DNA of 64,000 nucleotides from Anaerolinea sp. (GCA_020047815.1 JAIFNG010000065.1:41059-105058); one strand, 5' to 3'; numbered from the stretch's first letter, positions 24,391 to 34,182 are shown. The notes: a model not told the origin generated them from the letters alone. Program-made: numbers and translations.

Positions 24391-26226
24391 ATGAACAACA
24401 AAAAGAAAGCATCCCCATGGAAATCCATACAAATTGGGCTGGGCACTTTTCTGGCGCTGATCATATTTGCATACGGCTTTCAGATCACCAAAGTTAACCT
24501 CGAAGAACTCCGCAGCGAAAACCGCCAGCAGAGTCTGATCCGGGTTACACGAGCGCTGGCTCAACCGGATATTCTGGAATATGACCAGGTGGAAGAAGTC
24601 GTCAACCAACCCATCTACGTTCCCTGCCAGCAAAACGGCGGCTCTACCCCGGCAGATCAAAATTCATCCGAACCTTATATTGTCATCTCCCCAGCCTGCG
24701 CGGAGCCCGGTGATGTGATTCAGGTGGAGGGTTTCAACTTTGCCCCATATACGATCGGCCCCTTGCGCTTTGTCCCCGGCAGTGATCCCAACAATGTAGT
24801 ATCGCTTGGACGTGTAAATGCGGAGACCGATGCCGATGGGCATTTCATCTCGAGCATGGAAATTCCCAAGCGGCCCAGCGATGACGTGCAATACATCCGC
24901 GCCACACTTCGCAGGAATATCGGCTCGCCGCATTTTTCCCAGACTGCGCACGACACCTGGAATAAGATCGTCGAAACTGTATTCCTTGCCCTGTTAGCGA
25001 CTGTCTTTGGCACCGTACTTGCCATCCCCCTCAGTTTCATCGCCGCACGCAACCTGATGAAGACCGTCAAAAGCCCGTTGACCAGCATCTCCCTTTCCGT
25101 TTTGGGATGGCCTATTGGGATATTGATCGGATTTGTGATCGTGCGGGGAGTTGGAGATCTTAGCGCATCTGTTGGCTCGAATGTCTGGATCAATCTGGCG
25201 GGCATCCTATTGGCGCCTGCGCTAATGTGGCTCGGGATACGCTGGGCTTTGCCCCAGGAGGAGATCACCCTCCCAAGCCAGTCCACACGCCTTGCCCGTT
25301 TGGGAGTCATCTTGCTGGTGGTCCTGCTCGGCTTTTATGGATTATTTCAACTCGCCAGCCTGGCAATGAGCAGTGGACAATCCCTCGAGGCGGCACTGGG
25401 TTCATTTGGTTTCCTGGGGTATTTCCTCTTCCAGGTGGGAGATATTGTCGCCATCATCACCCCAGCCCTGGGAGCGTTGGCTGCCGGGGGCACCCTAAGC
25501 AGCACCTTGGGACGTTTGGGACAACAGGGTTCAGAGAAATTACCCGCATCCGGAATCAAAACCCTGAATTTGGTATTGACCACCATTGCCGGAGCAACCG
25601 TGCTGGGGCTGGTAGGACAGTTGATCGAATGGCTGTATCAAATTGGTGAGCCCATGTACACCTTATGGGGTCCGGTGACAGTTGGAGCATCAGCGGGATT
25701 CCTGTTGGCAGTCTTTACCAAACCCAAAGAATCGCTGCCGATCGGAATGGTGGTCTATTCCATCACCCGCACATTCCTTAACGCCTTGCGTTCGGTGGAA
25801 GCATTGGTCATGGCGATCGTGTTCGTCATCGCTGTAGGCATTGGCCCATTTGCCGGAGTGATGGCGCTGGGCTTGCATACCATCGTCAGTCTTGCAAAAC
25901 TTTACTCGGAGCAGGTGGAGAGTATCCTCGCTGGTCCGTTGGAGGCGATCGAAGCTACGGGCGCAAACCGTTTGCAAACCATCATCTACGCCGTCATTCC
26001 GCAGATCATCCCGCCCTATATTTCCTACACCATGTACCGCTGGGATATCAACGTGCGCATGTCCACCATCATCGGCTTCGTGGGCGGCGGCGGCATAGGA
26101 TTCCTGCTGCAACAAAATATTAACTTGTTGAATTACCGCGCCGCCAGTGCACAAATGCTGGCCATTGCCGTGGTCGTGGCAAGCATGGATTATATTAGTT
26201 CCGTGTTGCGTGAAAAAGTCATTTAG
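24391..26226 (+). CDS. phnE: Oversized phosphonate-type ABC permease (PhnE-like)
   Basis: 611-aa permease, about twice the usual ~270. TM1 spans about 17-32, then an extracytoplasmic stretch whose residues 95-172 resemble an Ig-like/TIG module (ISPACAEPGDVIQVEGFNF). The permease domain begins near 190 (VETVFLALLATVFGTVLAIP) but is interrupted by about 235 residues (225-455) with roughly five extra hydrophobic segments. It resumes at SITRTFLNALRSVEALVMAI and ends with the coupling loop GPLEAIEATGANRLQTI (515-531). Partners are PhnC and PhnD next to it. The insertion's role is unknown. The reading frame is continuous. Confidence 0.85.
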   Translation: MNNKKKASPWKSIQIGLGTFLALIIFAYGFQITKVNLEELRSENRQQSLIRVTRALAQPDILEYDQVEEVVNQPIYVPCQQNGGSTPADQNSSEPYIVISPACAEPGDVIQVEGFNFAPYTIGPLRFVPGSDPNNVVSLGRVNAETDADGHFISSMEIPKRPSDDVQYIRATLRRNIGSPHFSQTAHDTWNKIVETVFLALLATVFGTVLAIPLSFIAARNLMKTVKSPLTSISLSVLGWPIGILIGFVIVRGVGDLSASVGSNVWINLAGILLAPALMWLGIRWALPQEEITLPSQSTRLARLGVILLVVLLGFYGLFQLASLAMSSGQSLEAALGSFGFLGYFLFQVGDIVAIITPALGALAAGGTLSSTLGRLGQQGSEKLPASGIKTLNLVLTTIAGATVLGLVGQLIEWLYQIGEPMYTLWGPVTVGASAGFLLAVFTKPKESLPIGMVVYSITRTFLNALRSVEALVMAIVFVIAVGIGPFAGVMALGLHTIVSLAKLYSEQVESILAGPLEAIEATGANRLQTIIYAVIPQIIPPYISYTMYRWDINVRMSTIIGFVGGGGIGFLLQQNINLLNYRAASAQMLAIAVVVASMDYISSVLREKVI

Positions 26227-26241
26227 ATCCATTGGCAATGG

Positions 26242-26279
26242 AACGGGCGTGGACTGGATCCAGTCCACGCCCGTTTTTT
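26242..26279 (+). terminator. Perfect palindromic terminator after phnE
   Basis: A 34-base perfect palindrome (26242-26275) with GC-rich arms, followed by T residues, ends the phnCE transcript. Confidence 0.9.
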
Positions 26280-26332
26280 ATTGCGATATAATGACTCGCG
26301 CGTTGCGTCCCGCGTGAATTGGATTCGCCTCT

Positions 26333-26361
26333 TTGACATTTTTTCCAGGCGCCCATTCATA
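26333..26361 (+). promoter_or_regulatory. Possible promoter for the sulfatase gene
   Basis: Consensus TTGACA (26333-26338), 17-bp spacer, weak -10 TTCATA (26356-26361). The leader would be about 110 nt. Confidence 0.3.
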
Positions 26362-26477
26362 ACAAACCCCTTTAGGTTTCCATTGCGAACAAGTAATATT
26401 TTCAAACAAGATAAGTGTGCAAATTTTCGGTTTGGTCCAGCGGAAAACCTTCAAGGCCTAAATTTATAAGGCAGAAA

Positions 26478-27989
26478 ATGAAATACATAACGATATTTTT
26501 TTCCATCGTCACAGGAATTTTCCTGCTTGCCGCATGTGTCAGCGTCGAAGCAAACCCAACAGCCAGTATGGAGCTGCCAGCCGCCACCCCCGCACCTTAT
26601 TTAACAACCATCTTTAAAGCAGAAAGTGAAGCAATGGCGTCGCAAACCCGGCTGGATGACCCGCGCCCAAATGTCATCTTTATCTTCACGGATGACCAGC
26701 CCTATCATACGACCCAATACATGCCCACCGTGCGGGATGTGTTGATGAAAGGTGGGATCAACTTTGAAAATGGCTTCTCCACCACACCTTTGTGCTGTCC
26801 AAGCCGCGCCAGTATCTTGAGCGGGGAATACGTTCACAACAATGAAGTTTATACAAATACCTGGCCACTGGGCGGCGCAAGAAAATTCGACGACACTTCC
26901 ACTTATGCCGTGTGGATCAAGGATGCAGGATACCAGACTGCGTACTTCGGCAAGTATCTAAACGATTATGATGCACTTGAACCCTATGGTTATGTGGGAC
27001 AAGGCTGGGATGAGTGGGGTGTTTTCCTTGGAAAAAACCTGCACGCGGATGATGACATTGGCGCTTCGCAATACTATGTGGATTTTAGCGTCTCTGAAAA
27101 TGGGAATGTAGTCGAATACAACGGTGAGAAATCCATCTTTGGTGCAGACTTGATCACACAAAAAGCTGTGGACTACATCTCCACAAAACGCAATGAACCG
27201 TTCATGTTGACCATGGCATACTACAATCCGCACTCGCCATATTTTTGGGCAGAGCGTCATGACCCACAATTCCGCCGCACAGGAGAGTTGCAGGCAGAAG
27301 CCTACCGTTCTCCAAACTTCATGGAAGAGGATGTCAGCGACAAGCCACAATTTTTGCAGGATCTAAACCCGATCGCAGTTGAAAAAATTGATATTTCCTA
27401 CAAGCAGATTCTGCGTTCACTACTTTCGGTCGATGACGGGGTCGCCTCGGTATTGAATGCGCTGGATAAAACAGGCTTGAGCGAAAAGACCATCATTTTT
27501 TTCATTACCGATAATGGGCTCACCGTCGGCGATCACCGCTTCGGGCTGACCAAGAACTGCGCCTATGAGGCCTGCGCACGCATCCCGTTCATTGTCTATT
27601 CACCAGCCATGTTCCCCGCCCGCACAGATGTCCACATCGTTGCAAACATCGACCTTGCCCCCACCTTTGCCGAATTGGGCGGCGTAGCCATACCCGAAAA
27701 TGTGAATGGTATGAGTCTGCTGCCCCTGCTCAAAGACCCCAACGCAGACTGGCGCGATGCCGTCCTTATCGAACACTGGCCCACCGAAGACGGGGTTGGC
27801 TCGAAAATCCCGGAATTCTATGCCGTCCGCACTGCAGACTGGAAATACGTGGAATATTCCACGGGCGAAAAGGAATTATATGACCTTATAAATGACCCAT
27901 ATGAATTGGAAAATCTCGCGAACAAACCTCAACAAGCAGAGATACAACAACAACTCAAGCTGCGACTGGATGAATTGAAAAAGGAATAA
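26478..27989 (+). CDS. Sulfatase lipoprotein (formylglycine type)
   Basis: 503-aa lipid-anchored sulfatase. The signal peptide ends LLAAC (Cys20), followed by a short Ala/Pro/Thr linker. The catalytic domain opens NVIFIFTDDQPYHTT with metal-binding D72/D73. The CxPSR sulfatase motif is present as C106-C-P-S-R110, so C106 would be converted to formylglycine. HSPYFWAERHDP, FITDNGLTVGDH and ELYDLINDPYELENLA complete the family pattern. It hydrolyses sulfate esters, probably of polysaccharides, outside the cell. The start at 26478 gives the lipoprotein signal; a frame starting 63 bases upstream lacks it. Confidence 0.88.
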   Translation: MKYITIFFSIVTGIFLLAACVSVEANPTASMELPAATPAPYLTTIFKAESEAMASQTRLDDPRPNVIFIFTDDQPYHTTQYMPTVRDVLMKGGINFENGFSTTPLCCPSRASILSGEYVHNNEVYTNTWPLGGARKFDDTSTYAVWIKDAGYQTAYFGKYLNDYDALEPYGYVGQGWDEWGVFLGKNLHADDDIGASQYYVDFSVSENGNVVEYNGEKSIFGADLITQKAVDYISTKRNEPFMLTMAYYNPHSPYFWAERHDPQFRRTGELQAEAYRSPNFMEEDVSDKPQFLQDLNPIAVEKIDISYKQILRSLLSVDDGVASVLNALDKTGLSEKTIIFFITDNGLTVGDHRFGLTKNCAYEACARIPFIVYSPAMFPARTDVHIVANIDLAPTFAELGGVAIPENVNGMSLLPLLKDPNADWRDAVLIEHWPTEDGVGSKIPEFYAVRTADWKYVEYSTGEKELYDLINDPYELENLANKPQQAEIQQQLKLRLDELKKE

Positions 27990-28060
27990 TAAAATAACCG
28001 GTTGATATGAGCCGCACAAATCAGAAACGCCATTGTGAACCTGTGAAGGCTGGCTTACAA

Positions 28061-28102
28061 CATGAAAAAAGGACTGGCATTTCAGCCAGTCCTTTTTTCA
28101 TG
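28061..28102. terminator. Bidirectional terminator between sulfatase and desaturase
   Basis: Perfect 18-bp arms 28061-28078 and 28085-28102 around a 6-base loop. A-rich on the left and T-rich on the right of the GC core, it serves both convergent genes. Confidence 0.9.
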
Positions 28103-28103
28103 T

Positions 28104-29117
28104 TTAGAATTTACTCACCTGCATCTTCATTTTATATTTTTTTACTGCGCGCCACCCTACCAGCATCTTCTCCCGCTCATCCCATAAGCGGAAATATAAC
28201 GACTTCAAGCTATCCCTAAAGGTAAGCGGTTCGATCTGAAAGATCGGGTTTTCGTTATGACATTCCTCAAGTTTATAATTGGGGATCTTCGGACTAAGGT
28301 GGTGAATGTGGTGAAAACCAATGTTGCCGGTAAACCATTGCAGAATTTTTGGGAGTTTGTAGAACGAACTGCCATCCATGCCGGCTTTGAAAAATTCCCA
28401 ATTCTGATGGCGCTCCCAATAGGTCGGCTCAAAATTGTGCTGCACGTAGAACAACCAGACGCCCGCACCGCAGCCCATGAGCAAAATTGGAATTTCAACC
28501 AGCAAATATGCCTGCCAGCCAATGTGATAGATCGTCCAACCAACAAAACCCAACAAGGCAATATTGGTCCAGACAACACTATTCTTCTCACGCTTGCCCG
28601 CGCTCTTATCCCAAAACCGATGGGCGAAGACAAATACGATCAAGGCACCTATCGTGAACAGGATGAAAGGATTTCGCATGACGCGATAGCCAAATTTTTT
28701 ATACCAGGGCGCGGCGAGATATTCCTCCACCGTCATGGTGTAAACATCACCAGTACCACGGCGGTCAAGATCTCCGGCTGTGGCGTGGTGAATGGCATGG
28801 GAATGTTTCCAGGCATAATACGGCGTCCAGACTGCCACGCCAAGCAACAACCCCAGTCGGTTATTTGCAAGCGGAGTTTTTAAGAACGAACCGTGAGTGC
28901 AGTCATGGAAAATGATAAATATGCGCACCATGAAACCAGCTGCGGGAACGGCGATCAAAAGTGTCAACCAATATCCGATTTCAAGACTCCGATATGCGAG
29001 ATACCACAGCACAAAGAAGGGAATCACTGAATTAAACACCTGCCACAAACTGCGCCATGTTTCAGGATAGGCATATTTTGAAACGATGGACTGCCATTTA
29101 ATCTTTCCGATACTCAT
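28104..29117 (-). CDS. Membrane fatty acid desaturase
   Basis: 337-aa integral-membrane di-iron desaturase. The three histidine boxes are HDCTHGS, HSHAIHH and HHIHH, with HNFEPTYWERHQNW before the third. Hydrophobic pairs span about 30-75 and 155-230. The family introduces double bonds into acyl chains using O2 and electrons from ferredoxin or a similar donor. Regioselectivity is unknown. The ATG at 29117 is chosen because AAGGAG is 6 bases upstream; the ATG six bases earlier abuts the ribosome binding site. O2 use implies at least microaerobic capacity. Confidence 0.88.
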   Translation of the reverse strand: MSIGKIKWQSIVSKYAYPETWRSLWQVFNSVIPFFVLWYLAYRSLEIGYWLTLLIAVPAAGFMVRIFIIFHDCTHGSFLKTPLANNRLGLLLGVAVWTPYYAWKHSHAIHHATAGDLDRRGTGDVYTMTVEEYLAAPWYKKFGYRVMRNPFILFTIGALIVFVFAHRFWDKSAGKREKNSVVWTNIALLGFVGWTIYHIGWQAYLLVEIPILLMGCGAGVWLFYVQHNFEPTYWERHQNWEFFKAGMDGSSFYKLPKILQWFTGNIGFHHIHHLSPKIPNYKLEECHNENPIFQIEPLTFRDSLKSLYFRLWDEREKMLVGWRAVKKYKMKMQVSKF

Positions 29118-29167
29118 ATTCATCTCCTTTACTTCAATAAAACGACCTGGAGCTCAAGCCGCTAACA

Positions 29168-30397
29168 CTATTTCACCTTAATCATACTCTGATATTCCAA
29201 ATATGCGGTCACCCCATTGATCCAATTTTGTAATCCATCGATGCGGATGGTTGGCTCTTCGCAACTGCTAAAAATGCCTCCGCCAAATTTTGTGATAATT
29301 TCTTCGGCGAGTGCCCAGTCACAGTTATTTTTTGGAAGTTGACGAGCCTGTACAAAAGTGATGAACGCGCGAATTTCAGGTTCGAGCCATTCATAACTGG
29401 CATCTGAAATATAAAACACCTGCGCCAGGGCGGCAAGCGCCTCCACTTTTGTTGCTGTTGAAATACTGGTATTTTTAGAATTGAGGGAGCGGACTTCCCC
29501 CGCAATGATCGTCTGCGCAATCTGTTCAGCATAGGATCGATCAGCCCTGGTCAGGGAATCCAGACGGGCCAGTTTGCCAAGCGCATAACTGTGGTAGTGG
29601 TCTTCCGTGACTGGCTGTGAAATCATGTATGCATTCACTTCACGCGCCTGATTTAGCCAAAACTCATTGCCTGTCATCTCGTACAGGTCTGTGAGCGCGA
29701 GCAGGCTTTCAGCAGAAGCAAAAGTCATATAAAAATCGGGATCTACTGAGCCGCCAAAGAACGGATCGAAGGCGTGATAAAACCCGCTCCCAGGTTTCCG
29801 CATGGACACAATGAAATAACCAAGTTCAACTGCTGTATCAAGCAGGTTCCGGTCTTTTAGAAAAAAATCGCCTGTGGCTTGCCAGCGTTTGTAAATGGTG
29901 TCCACGGTCAGCGCGGCACCACCCAATTGACAATTTCCCTCGGTATAAAAACAAGTACCCCTGAAATTTTCAGGATCTTTTACCAGCAATTCCAGATAAT
30001 GTTCAAGCGCAAGATCACCCGCAATGCAATATTTAGTATCAGAGGAAATTCTGCATACTGTAAAAAGAGAGCCTGTCCCTGCCATCAATCGAACATGTGA
30101 CGGGGAGTACTCCCTTTCTCCAGTCATAAAATCCACCTGATAGGAAAGCTCACCGTTCGGAAGCTGCTGGCGCACAAGAAAATCACCAGCGGCTATGATC
30201 GAATCCTTGAGCGCACCATCCGCAACAGGGATTGTTTCAGGGATTCGGACAGGCTCAAGTGTGGGCGCGGGTAAAACAGCCACGGTGGGAATGGCAGAGT
30301 TTTCGTTCGATCGTCCATTGACAGCAAAAAATAATCCCCCCGCCAGTGCCAGAAATATACCAGCGGCAAATATATTTTTTTTATCCAGCAAAGACAT
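29168..30397 (-). CDS. Secreted alpha-helical (six-hairpin-like) protein of unknown function
   Basis: 409-aa protein with an N-terminal membrane anchor or signal (residues 8-26) and a Pro-rich spacer. The rest is helical repeats with spaced Trp/Tyr/Leu patterns (IIAAGDFLVRQQLPNGELSY, YHAFDPFFGGSVDPDFY, ESLLALTDLYEMTGNEFWL). These resemble alpha/alpha-barrel glycosidase or thioredoxin-domain-associated proteins. Catalytic residues cannot be assigned. Its start overlaps the end of the HAD gene by 17 bp, and it ends 51 bp before the desaturase start, so an operon is likely. Confidence 0.6.
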   Translation of the reverse strand: MSLLDKKNIFAAGIFLALAGGLFFAVNGRSNENSAIPTVAVLPAPTLEPVRIPETIPVADGALKDSIIAAGDFLVRQQLPNGELSYQVDFMTGEREYSPSHVRLMAGTGSLFTVCRISSDTKYCIAGDLALEHYLELLVKDPENFRGTCFYTEGNCQLGGAALTVDTIYKRWQATGDFFLKDRNLLDTAVELGYFIVSMRKPGSGFYHAFDPFFGGSVDPDFYMTFASAESLLALTDLYEMTGNEFWLNQAREVNAYMISQPVTEDHYHSYALGKLARLDSLTRADRSYAEQIAQTIIAGEVRSLNSKNTSISTATKVEALAALAQVFYISDASYEWLEPEIRAFITFVQARQLPKNNCDWALAEEIITKFGGGIFSSCEEPTIRIDGLQNWINGVTAYLEYQSMIKVK

Positions 30398-31064
30398 CCC
30401 CTTTTTTTACGTGTTCATTTAATTCATGCAGGGATAACCCCGCCAGGGATGGAAGCGTAATATCGCCCTTCACGCCCATTTTCGCAGTCATCGGATTGGG
30501 AACCGCCACCACAAATATTTCCGCGCGACGCGCTGCAGTGACACCGTTGGGTGAGTCTTCAAAAACGACAGCTGCATCATGCTTCACATTGAGTTGGTCG
30601 AGCGCCTTCAGGAAAATATCAGGATTGGGCTTTGTTCTGCCAGCCGGGACATCATCCTGGCAAATGATATGGTCAAAATAATCGAAGATGCCAAGCCGTT
30701 TTACATGCTCATCCACCCATGAATGCGGAGAACTGGAACCAATGGCAACCTGCAATCCATTCTTTTTTGCCTGTTCGATCATATCAATAACACCCGGCAA
30801 AACAGGGCTGGTATGAACGATTTTCTCAGATTCTTTCCGGTGGCGCATTCGTGCCGAAACAGCATCCAGCCGTCCCTGGGATAGAAGTTCAAGATGTTCC
30901 GCCGCATCAAAGTTCGAGATACCGTAGCCGCCAATTGTCTTCTCCCACTCGGCCACAGGTAACTCATATCCATGCTCTCTGTAAATGGATTGCCAGACAG
31001 AGACTTCGGGTGTTTCAGTATCGAGGATCAGACCGTCAAAATCAAAGATAAGTGCTTTTAACAT
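30381..31064 (-). CDS. HAD-superfamily hydrolase (beta-phosphoglucomutase/phosphatase-like)
   Basis: 227-aa cytoplasmic phosphatase or mutase. Motif I is DFDGLILDTE near residues 8-17, motif II is IGSSSPH, motif III is KPNPDIF and motif IV is VFEDSPNGV, with a helical cap domain between I and II. The DFDG...DTE form is typical of sugar-phosphate phosphatases and beta-phosphoglucomutases. The substrate is not readable. The ATG at 31064 overlaps the upstream stop (TAATG), showing translational coupling. Confidence 0.85.
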   Translation of the reverse strand: MLKALIFDFDGLILDTETPEVSVWQSIYREHGYELPVAEWEKTIGGYGISNFDAAEHLELLSQGRLDAVSARMRHRKESEKIVHTSPVLPGVIDMIEQAKKNGLQVAIGSSSPHSWVDEHVKRLGIFDYFDHIICQDDVPAGRTKPNPDIFLKALDQLNVKHDAAVVFEDSPNGVTAARRAEIFVVAVPNPMTAKMGVKGDITLPSLAGLSLHELNEHVKKGDVFAG

Positions 31065-31384
31065 TATGGGAACAGCCTCACAAATTCCGCAATTGCATCC
31101 CATGTTTTGAGATCGCACTTGCCTGCCGATAAAATATTCTCAACCATGTTCGCCAGCGGGGGTTTCATCAATAGGAATTCGCGTTGTGCATCGGTTACTG
31201 TGTCAAAAAAACGGATATGGTGCATCCAGCCGTAAATACTGCACGAAACAGAAACACAGCTCTTACAGCATTTCATGGTCAGGCGCACACCTGCTTCATG
31301 TACCTCATCACGCAGAACCACGCCCCCATCTGCGCTTACGCTGCTGACACGATCACCATTCCCATATGAAAACCAATTACTCAT
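31064..31384 (-). CDS. Small hypothetical protein with cysteine cluster
   Basis: 106-aa protein of unknown family. A Cys-rich stretch, MKCCKSCVSVSC, sits near residues 37-48, followed by YGWMHHIRFFD, which could bind a metal. The start at 31384 overlaps the end of the upstream gene by 8 bp, and its stop overlaps the HAD gene start by one base, so it belongs to a tightly coupled four-gene run. No function can be assigned. Confidence 0.55.
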   Translation of the reverse strand: MSNWFSYGNGDRVSSVSADGGVVLRDEVHEAGVRLTMKCCKSCVSVSCSIYGWMHHIRFFDTVTDAQREFLLMKPPLANMVENILSAGKCDLKTWDAIAEFVRLFP

Positions 31385-32297
31385 CCGTATCCATTCTGCT
31401 GATTCGTGAAGGCTGTACATTGACACTCGCAGGCACAGCCCGTACCTGTTGACCTTCCTGAATCAGGCGGACAAGATGCTTCACCATCACAGCCTGACGC
31501 GGCGATGCTTTTGCGCCGAGGTCTTCCAAAACCGGCTCAAGCCATGTTTGATAGGAACGCACATTGAGGTACACCCGCCGGCCGCCACGGTCGGGCAGGC
31601 TTGACACAAGCGCACCAATTTTATCGCTTACATTATTCTCATCAGGATGAATGAGCGGCGTCAAAACGATGCCATACATGCCGGAAGTAACACTTGCATA
31701 ACACTTCATGTTTTCTGAATGAATAAAGCCCCGAATACGATGCGGCGCCTGTTCAACAGGATGCAACAACGGCGGTACGATTTGATAATGCAGACTCTGC
31801 GCCGCAGGCAGGTCAAACGACTGAGCCCGCCGCCAACCCACATCATGGTTTGATTCTGTTTTCCCGACCCCGCTCACATCCCAAAGCCTTTGCCAGGCAT
31901 AGACAGAAAAGCCTGCCATCCGCAGAGCTGGGAAAACATCGCTTGTCTCGTCCACTTCAGCCGTTACATGAAACGCATTCCATTCACCCGCCTGGCTTGC
32001 AAGATGTTCGATCAATGACGGCAGCTGCCGATCAGCCAATCGAGAGGATGGTGCCAGATACAACAATTTCGCAAATGATTCCCCGCGCGAATGAATGACC
32101 CCACCCAGCAGGGCGGAGTCTCCGCCGTTGGCGATCGCCGCATACAAATGCCGTGCAGGGTTGATATACGCCAGCAATCCCATCGCGCCCAACGGATGTC
32201 CACGCGTGAGGGCACGCGCACTATCAAGGGTTAATACATCGTTTCGATAGCGGCTGATGATGGGAATATCAAGTAGGTCAAGCGGGCGTATGGTCAT
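31377..32297 (-). CDS. Conserved hypothetical protein, possibly GNAT-like
   Basis: 306-aa soluble protein. It begins IRPLDLLDIPIISRYRND, as many N-acetyltransferases do, and has two halves with similar strand-helix patterns (LYLAPSSRLADRQLPSLIEHL and RRVYLNVRSYQTWLEPVLEDLGA). I cannot see a clear acetyl-CoA loop, so enzymatic activity is uncertain. It is coupled to the Cys-cluster gene downstream and follows pdxT by 59 bp. Confidence 0.5.
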   Translation of the reverse strand: MTIRPLDLLDIPIISRYRNDVLTLDSARALTRGHPLGAMGLLAYINPARHLYAAIANGGDSALLGGVIHSRGESFAKLLYLAPSSRLADRQLPSLIEHLASQAGEWNAFHVTAEVDETSDVFPALRMAGFSVYAWQRLWDVSGVGKTESNHDVGWRRAQSFDLPAAQSLHYQIVPPLLHPVEQAPHRIRGFIHSENMKCYASVTSGMYGIVLTPLIHPDENNVSDKIGALVSSLPDRGGRRVYLNVRSYQTWLEPVLEDLGAKASPRQAVMVKHLVRLIQEGQQVRAVPASVNVQPSRISRMDTDE

Positions 32298-32356
32298 ATT
32301 TTAAAAGAGGACCTTAAAGCCTTATGATTGTCCAAGAACCTCTTCAAGGCTCACTT

Positions 32357-32935
32357 TTAGCCAGCCAATGAAAGAAAATATTGATGGAAACGCGCATCAT
32401 CTGTTAACTCAGGATGAAATGACGTCGCAAGCAAATGACCTTCCTGCGCTGCAACAATGCGGCCATCTTCAAGTGCAGACAGGACTCTTGCATTTCCATG
32501 CACAGACTCGATCAATGGGGCGCGGATAAAGACCGCGTGATAAGCATGCTCGGTACCAGTGATTTTCATCAATTCATCAATTTCCAGGTCAGTCTCAAAC
32601 GAATCCACCTGACGCCCAAAGGCATTGCGCTGTACTTTGATGTCCATCAAACCAAGCAAAGGCTGGTCGGAACTTGCATCTTTCGAAAGAAAGATCGCGC
32701 CAGCACATGTTCCCCAAATGGCGTGACTCTTTCCAAACTGCTTTAACGGATCCATCAAGCCATATGTAACAGCCAATTTTCCAATTGTAGTGGACTCACC
32801 GCCGGGAATGATCAAACCATCCAAGCCATCAAGATGTTTTGGTAACCGGACCTCAATCGCCTCCACACCGAGGTTCTTAAGCATGGAGATATGTTCTGAA
32901 AAATCGCCTTGCAAGGCGAGGACACCTATTTTCAT
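32357..32935 (-). CDS. pdxT: Pyridoxal 5'-phosphate synthase glutaminase subunit
   Basis: 192-aa class I glutaminase that supplies ammonia to PdxS. IGVLALQGDFSEH at the N-terminus, PGGESTT at residues 45-51, nucleophile C77 in GTCAGAI, and the His-x-Glu pair in FHPEL (H174, E176) complete the triad. Length is typical for the family. It follows pdxS by 74 bp on the same strand, so both subunits of the DXP-independent vitamin B6 pathway are made together. Confidence 0.95.
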   Translation of the reverse strand: MKIGVLALQGDFSEHISMLKNLGVEAIEVRLPKHLDGLDGLIIPGGESTTIGKLAVTYGLMDPLKQFGKSHAIWGTCAGAIFLSKDASSDQPLLGLMDIKVQRNAFGRQVDSFETDLEIDELMKITGTEHAYHAVFIRAPLIESVHGNARVLSALEDGRIVAAQEGHLLATSFHPELTDDARFHQYFLSLAG

Positions 32936-33009
32936 AGTTTTACTTTTAGCAAATATCCTGCAGTGACCGGCTTTTTACCGATCACAAATAGCAAATTACC
33001 AGGGATTTT

Positions 33010-33897
33010 TTACCAACCCCGCCCCGCCATCTTCTCGTTTTCGGGCATTTGTGAGACGTTGCGTCCCACCATCGCCTCGCCGAGGTTCCTGCTGACTTCT
33101 GCAAGAACAGAGGCATCCTGATAAAAAGTCACTGACTTCACAATAGCTGCCGCACGCCTGGCAGGATCACCGCTCTTAAAGATACCAGAGCCAACAAACA
33201 CGCCGTCCACACCAAGTTGCATCATTAATGCCGCATCTGCAGGAGTAGCCACTCCGCCAGCCGCAAAATTCACAACAGGCATGCGTCCAAGCTCCTTTGT
33301 CTCCTTGATCAATTCATATGGCGCGCCGTTATTTTTGGCGAAAGTCATCAACTCTTCCTCACACATTCCCTGCAATTGGCGGATCGAACCCAGCACACTG
33401 CGCGCGTGACGAACCGCTTCAACGACATCACCTGTGCCAGCCTCACCCTTCGTACGGATCATCGCTGCACCTTCCCCAATGCGGCGCAAGGCTTCACCGA
33501 TATTGCGGCAACCACAAACAAACGGCACTTTGAAGTTGTGTTTTAAAATATGATGTTCTTCATCAGCAGGGGTGAGCACTTCAGACTCGTCAATGTAATC
33601 CACGCCGAGTGACTCCAAAATCTGCGCTTCCACAAAATGACCAATACGGCATTTCGCCATGACAGGGATGCTAACCGCGTCCATAATCTTTAAAATCATA
33701 TCGGGGTCGGACATGCGGGCCACGCCGCCATCCGCGCGAATATCCGCGGGCACACGTTCCAAAGCCATCACCGCACACGCACCCGCTTCTTCTGCAATAC
33801 GGGCTTGCTCAGCATTCACCACATCCATGATGACGCCGCCTTTTAACATTTGGGCTAAACCCTTCTTCTCAGTCCACGTACCAGTTTTTGATTCCAT
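33010..33897 (-). CDS. pdxS: Pyridoxal 5'-phosphate synthase subunit PdxS
   Basis: 295-aa TIM-barrel subunit that forms PLP from ribose 5-phosphate, glyceraldehyde 3-phosphate and ammonia. [55 protein letters not shown] and [19 protein letters not shown] are hallmark segments and include the catalytic lysines. The ATG at 33897 has AAGGAG upstream at good spacing; a start ten codons earlier is less likely. It works with PdxT encoded just downstream. Confidence 0.97.
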   Translation of the reverse strand: MESKTGTWTEKKGLAQMLKGGVIMDVVNAEQARIAEEAGACAVMALERVPADIRADGGVARMSDPDMILKIMDAVSIPVMAKCRIGHFVEAQILESLGVDYIDESEVLTPADEEHHILKHNFKVPFVCGCRNIGEALRRIGEGAAMIRTKGEAGTGDVVEAVRHARSVLGSIRQLQGMCEEELMTFAKNNGAPYELIKETKELGRMPVVNFAAGGVATPADAALMMQLGVDGVFVGSGIFKSGDPARRAAAIVKSVTFYQDASVLAEVSRNLGEAMVGRNVSQMPENEKMAGRGW

Positions 33898-34114
33898 TTT
33901 TCTACTCCTTGATTTGAATGCATCCAAATTCTACCATGCAGATTATCTTTAAATCATAAGAGGACCATAAATAGAACAGTTCCATTTTCACCTGCGTACT
34001 CATTCTAAAAACCGGCAGGGACTCCTTCCTGACAGAAACCCATGCAGCCAGATCTTTTATTTCGCCCCATGTATTCCCGAAGAATGGAAACGAGTATTGT
34101 GCTCCATAACCCTC

Positions 34115-34175
34115 TTGACAAAACGCGCTTTAAGGATACAATTAATTCAATGATACAATTAGTACAATATCAAGG
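34115..34175 (+). promoter_or_regulatory. Strong promoter and repeated operator before the GntR gene
   Basis: TTGACA (34115-34120), 16-bp spacer, TACAAT (34137-34142). Two direct copies of GATACAATTA (34135-34144 and 34152-34161) overlap and follow the -10, and a further GTACAAT lies just after. Their position suggests an autoregulatory site for the GntR repressor encoded next. Confidence 0.6.
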
Positions 34176-34182
34176 ATGACTT

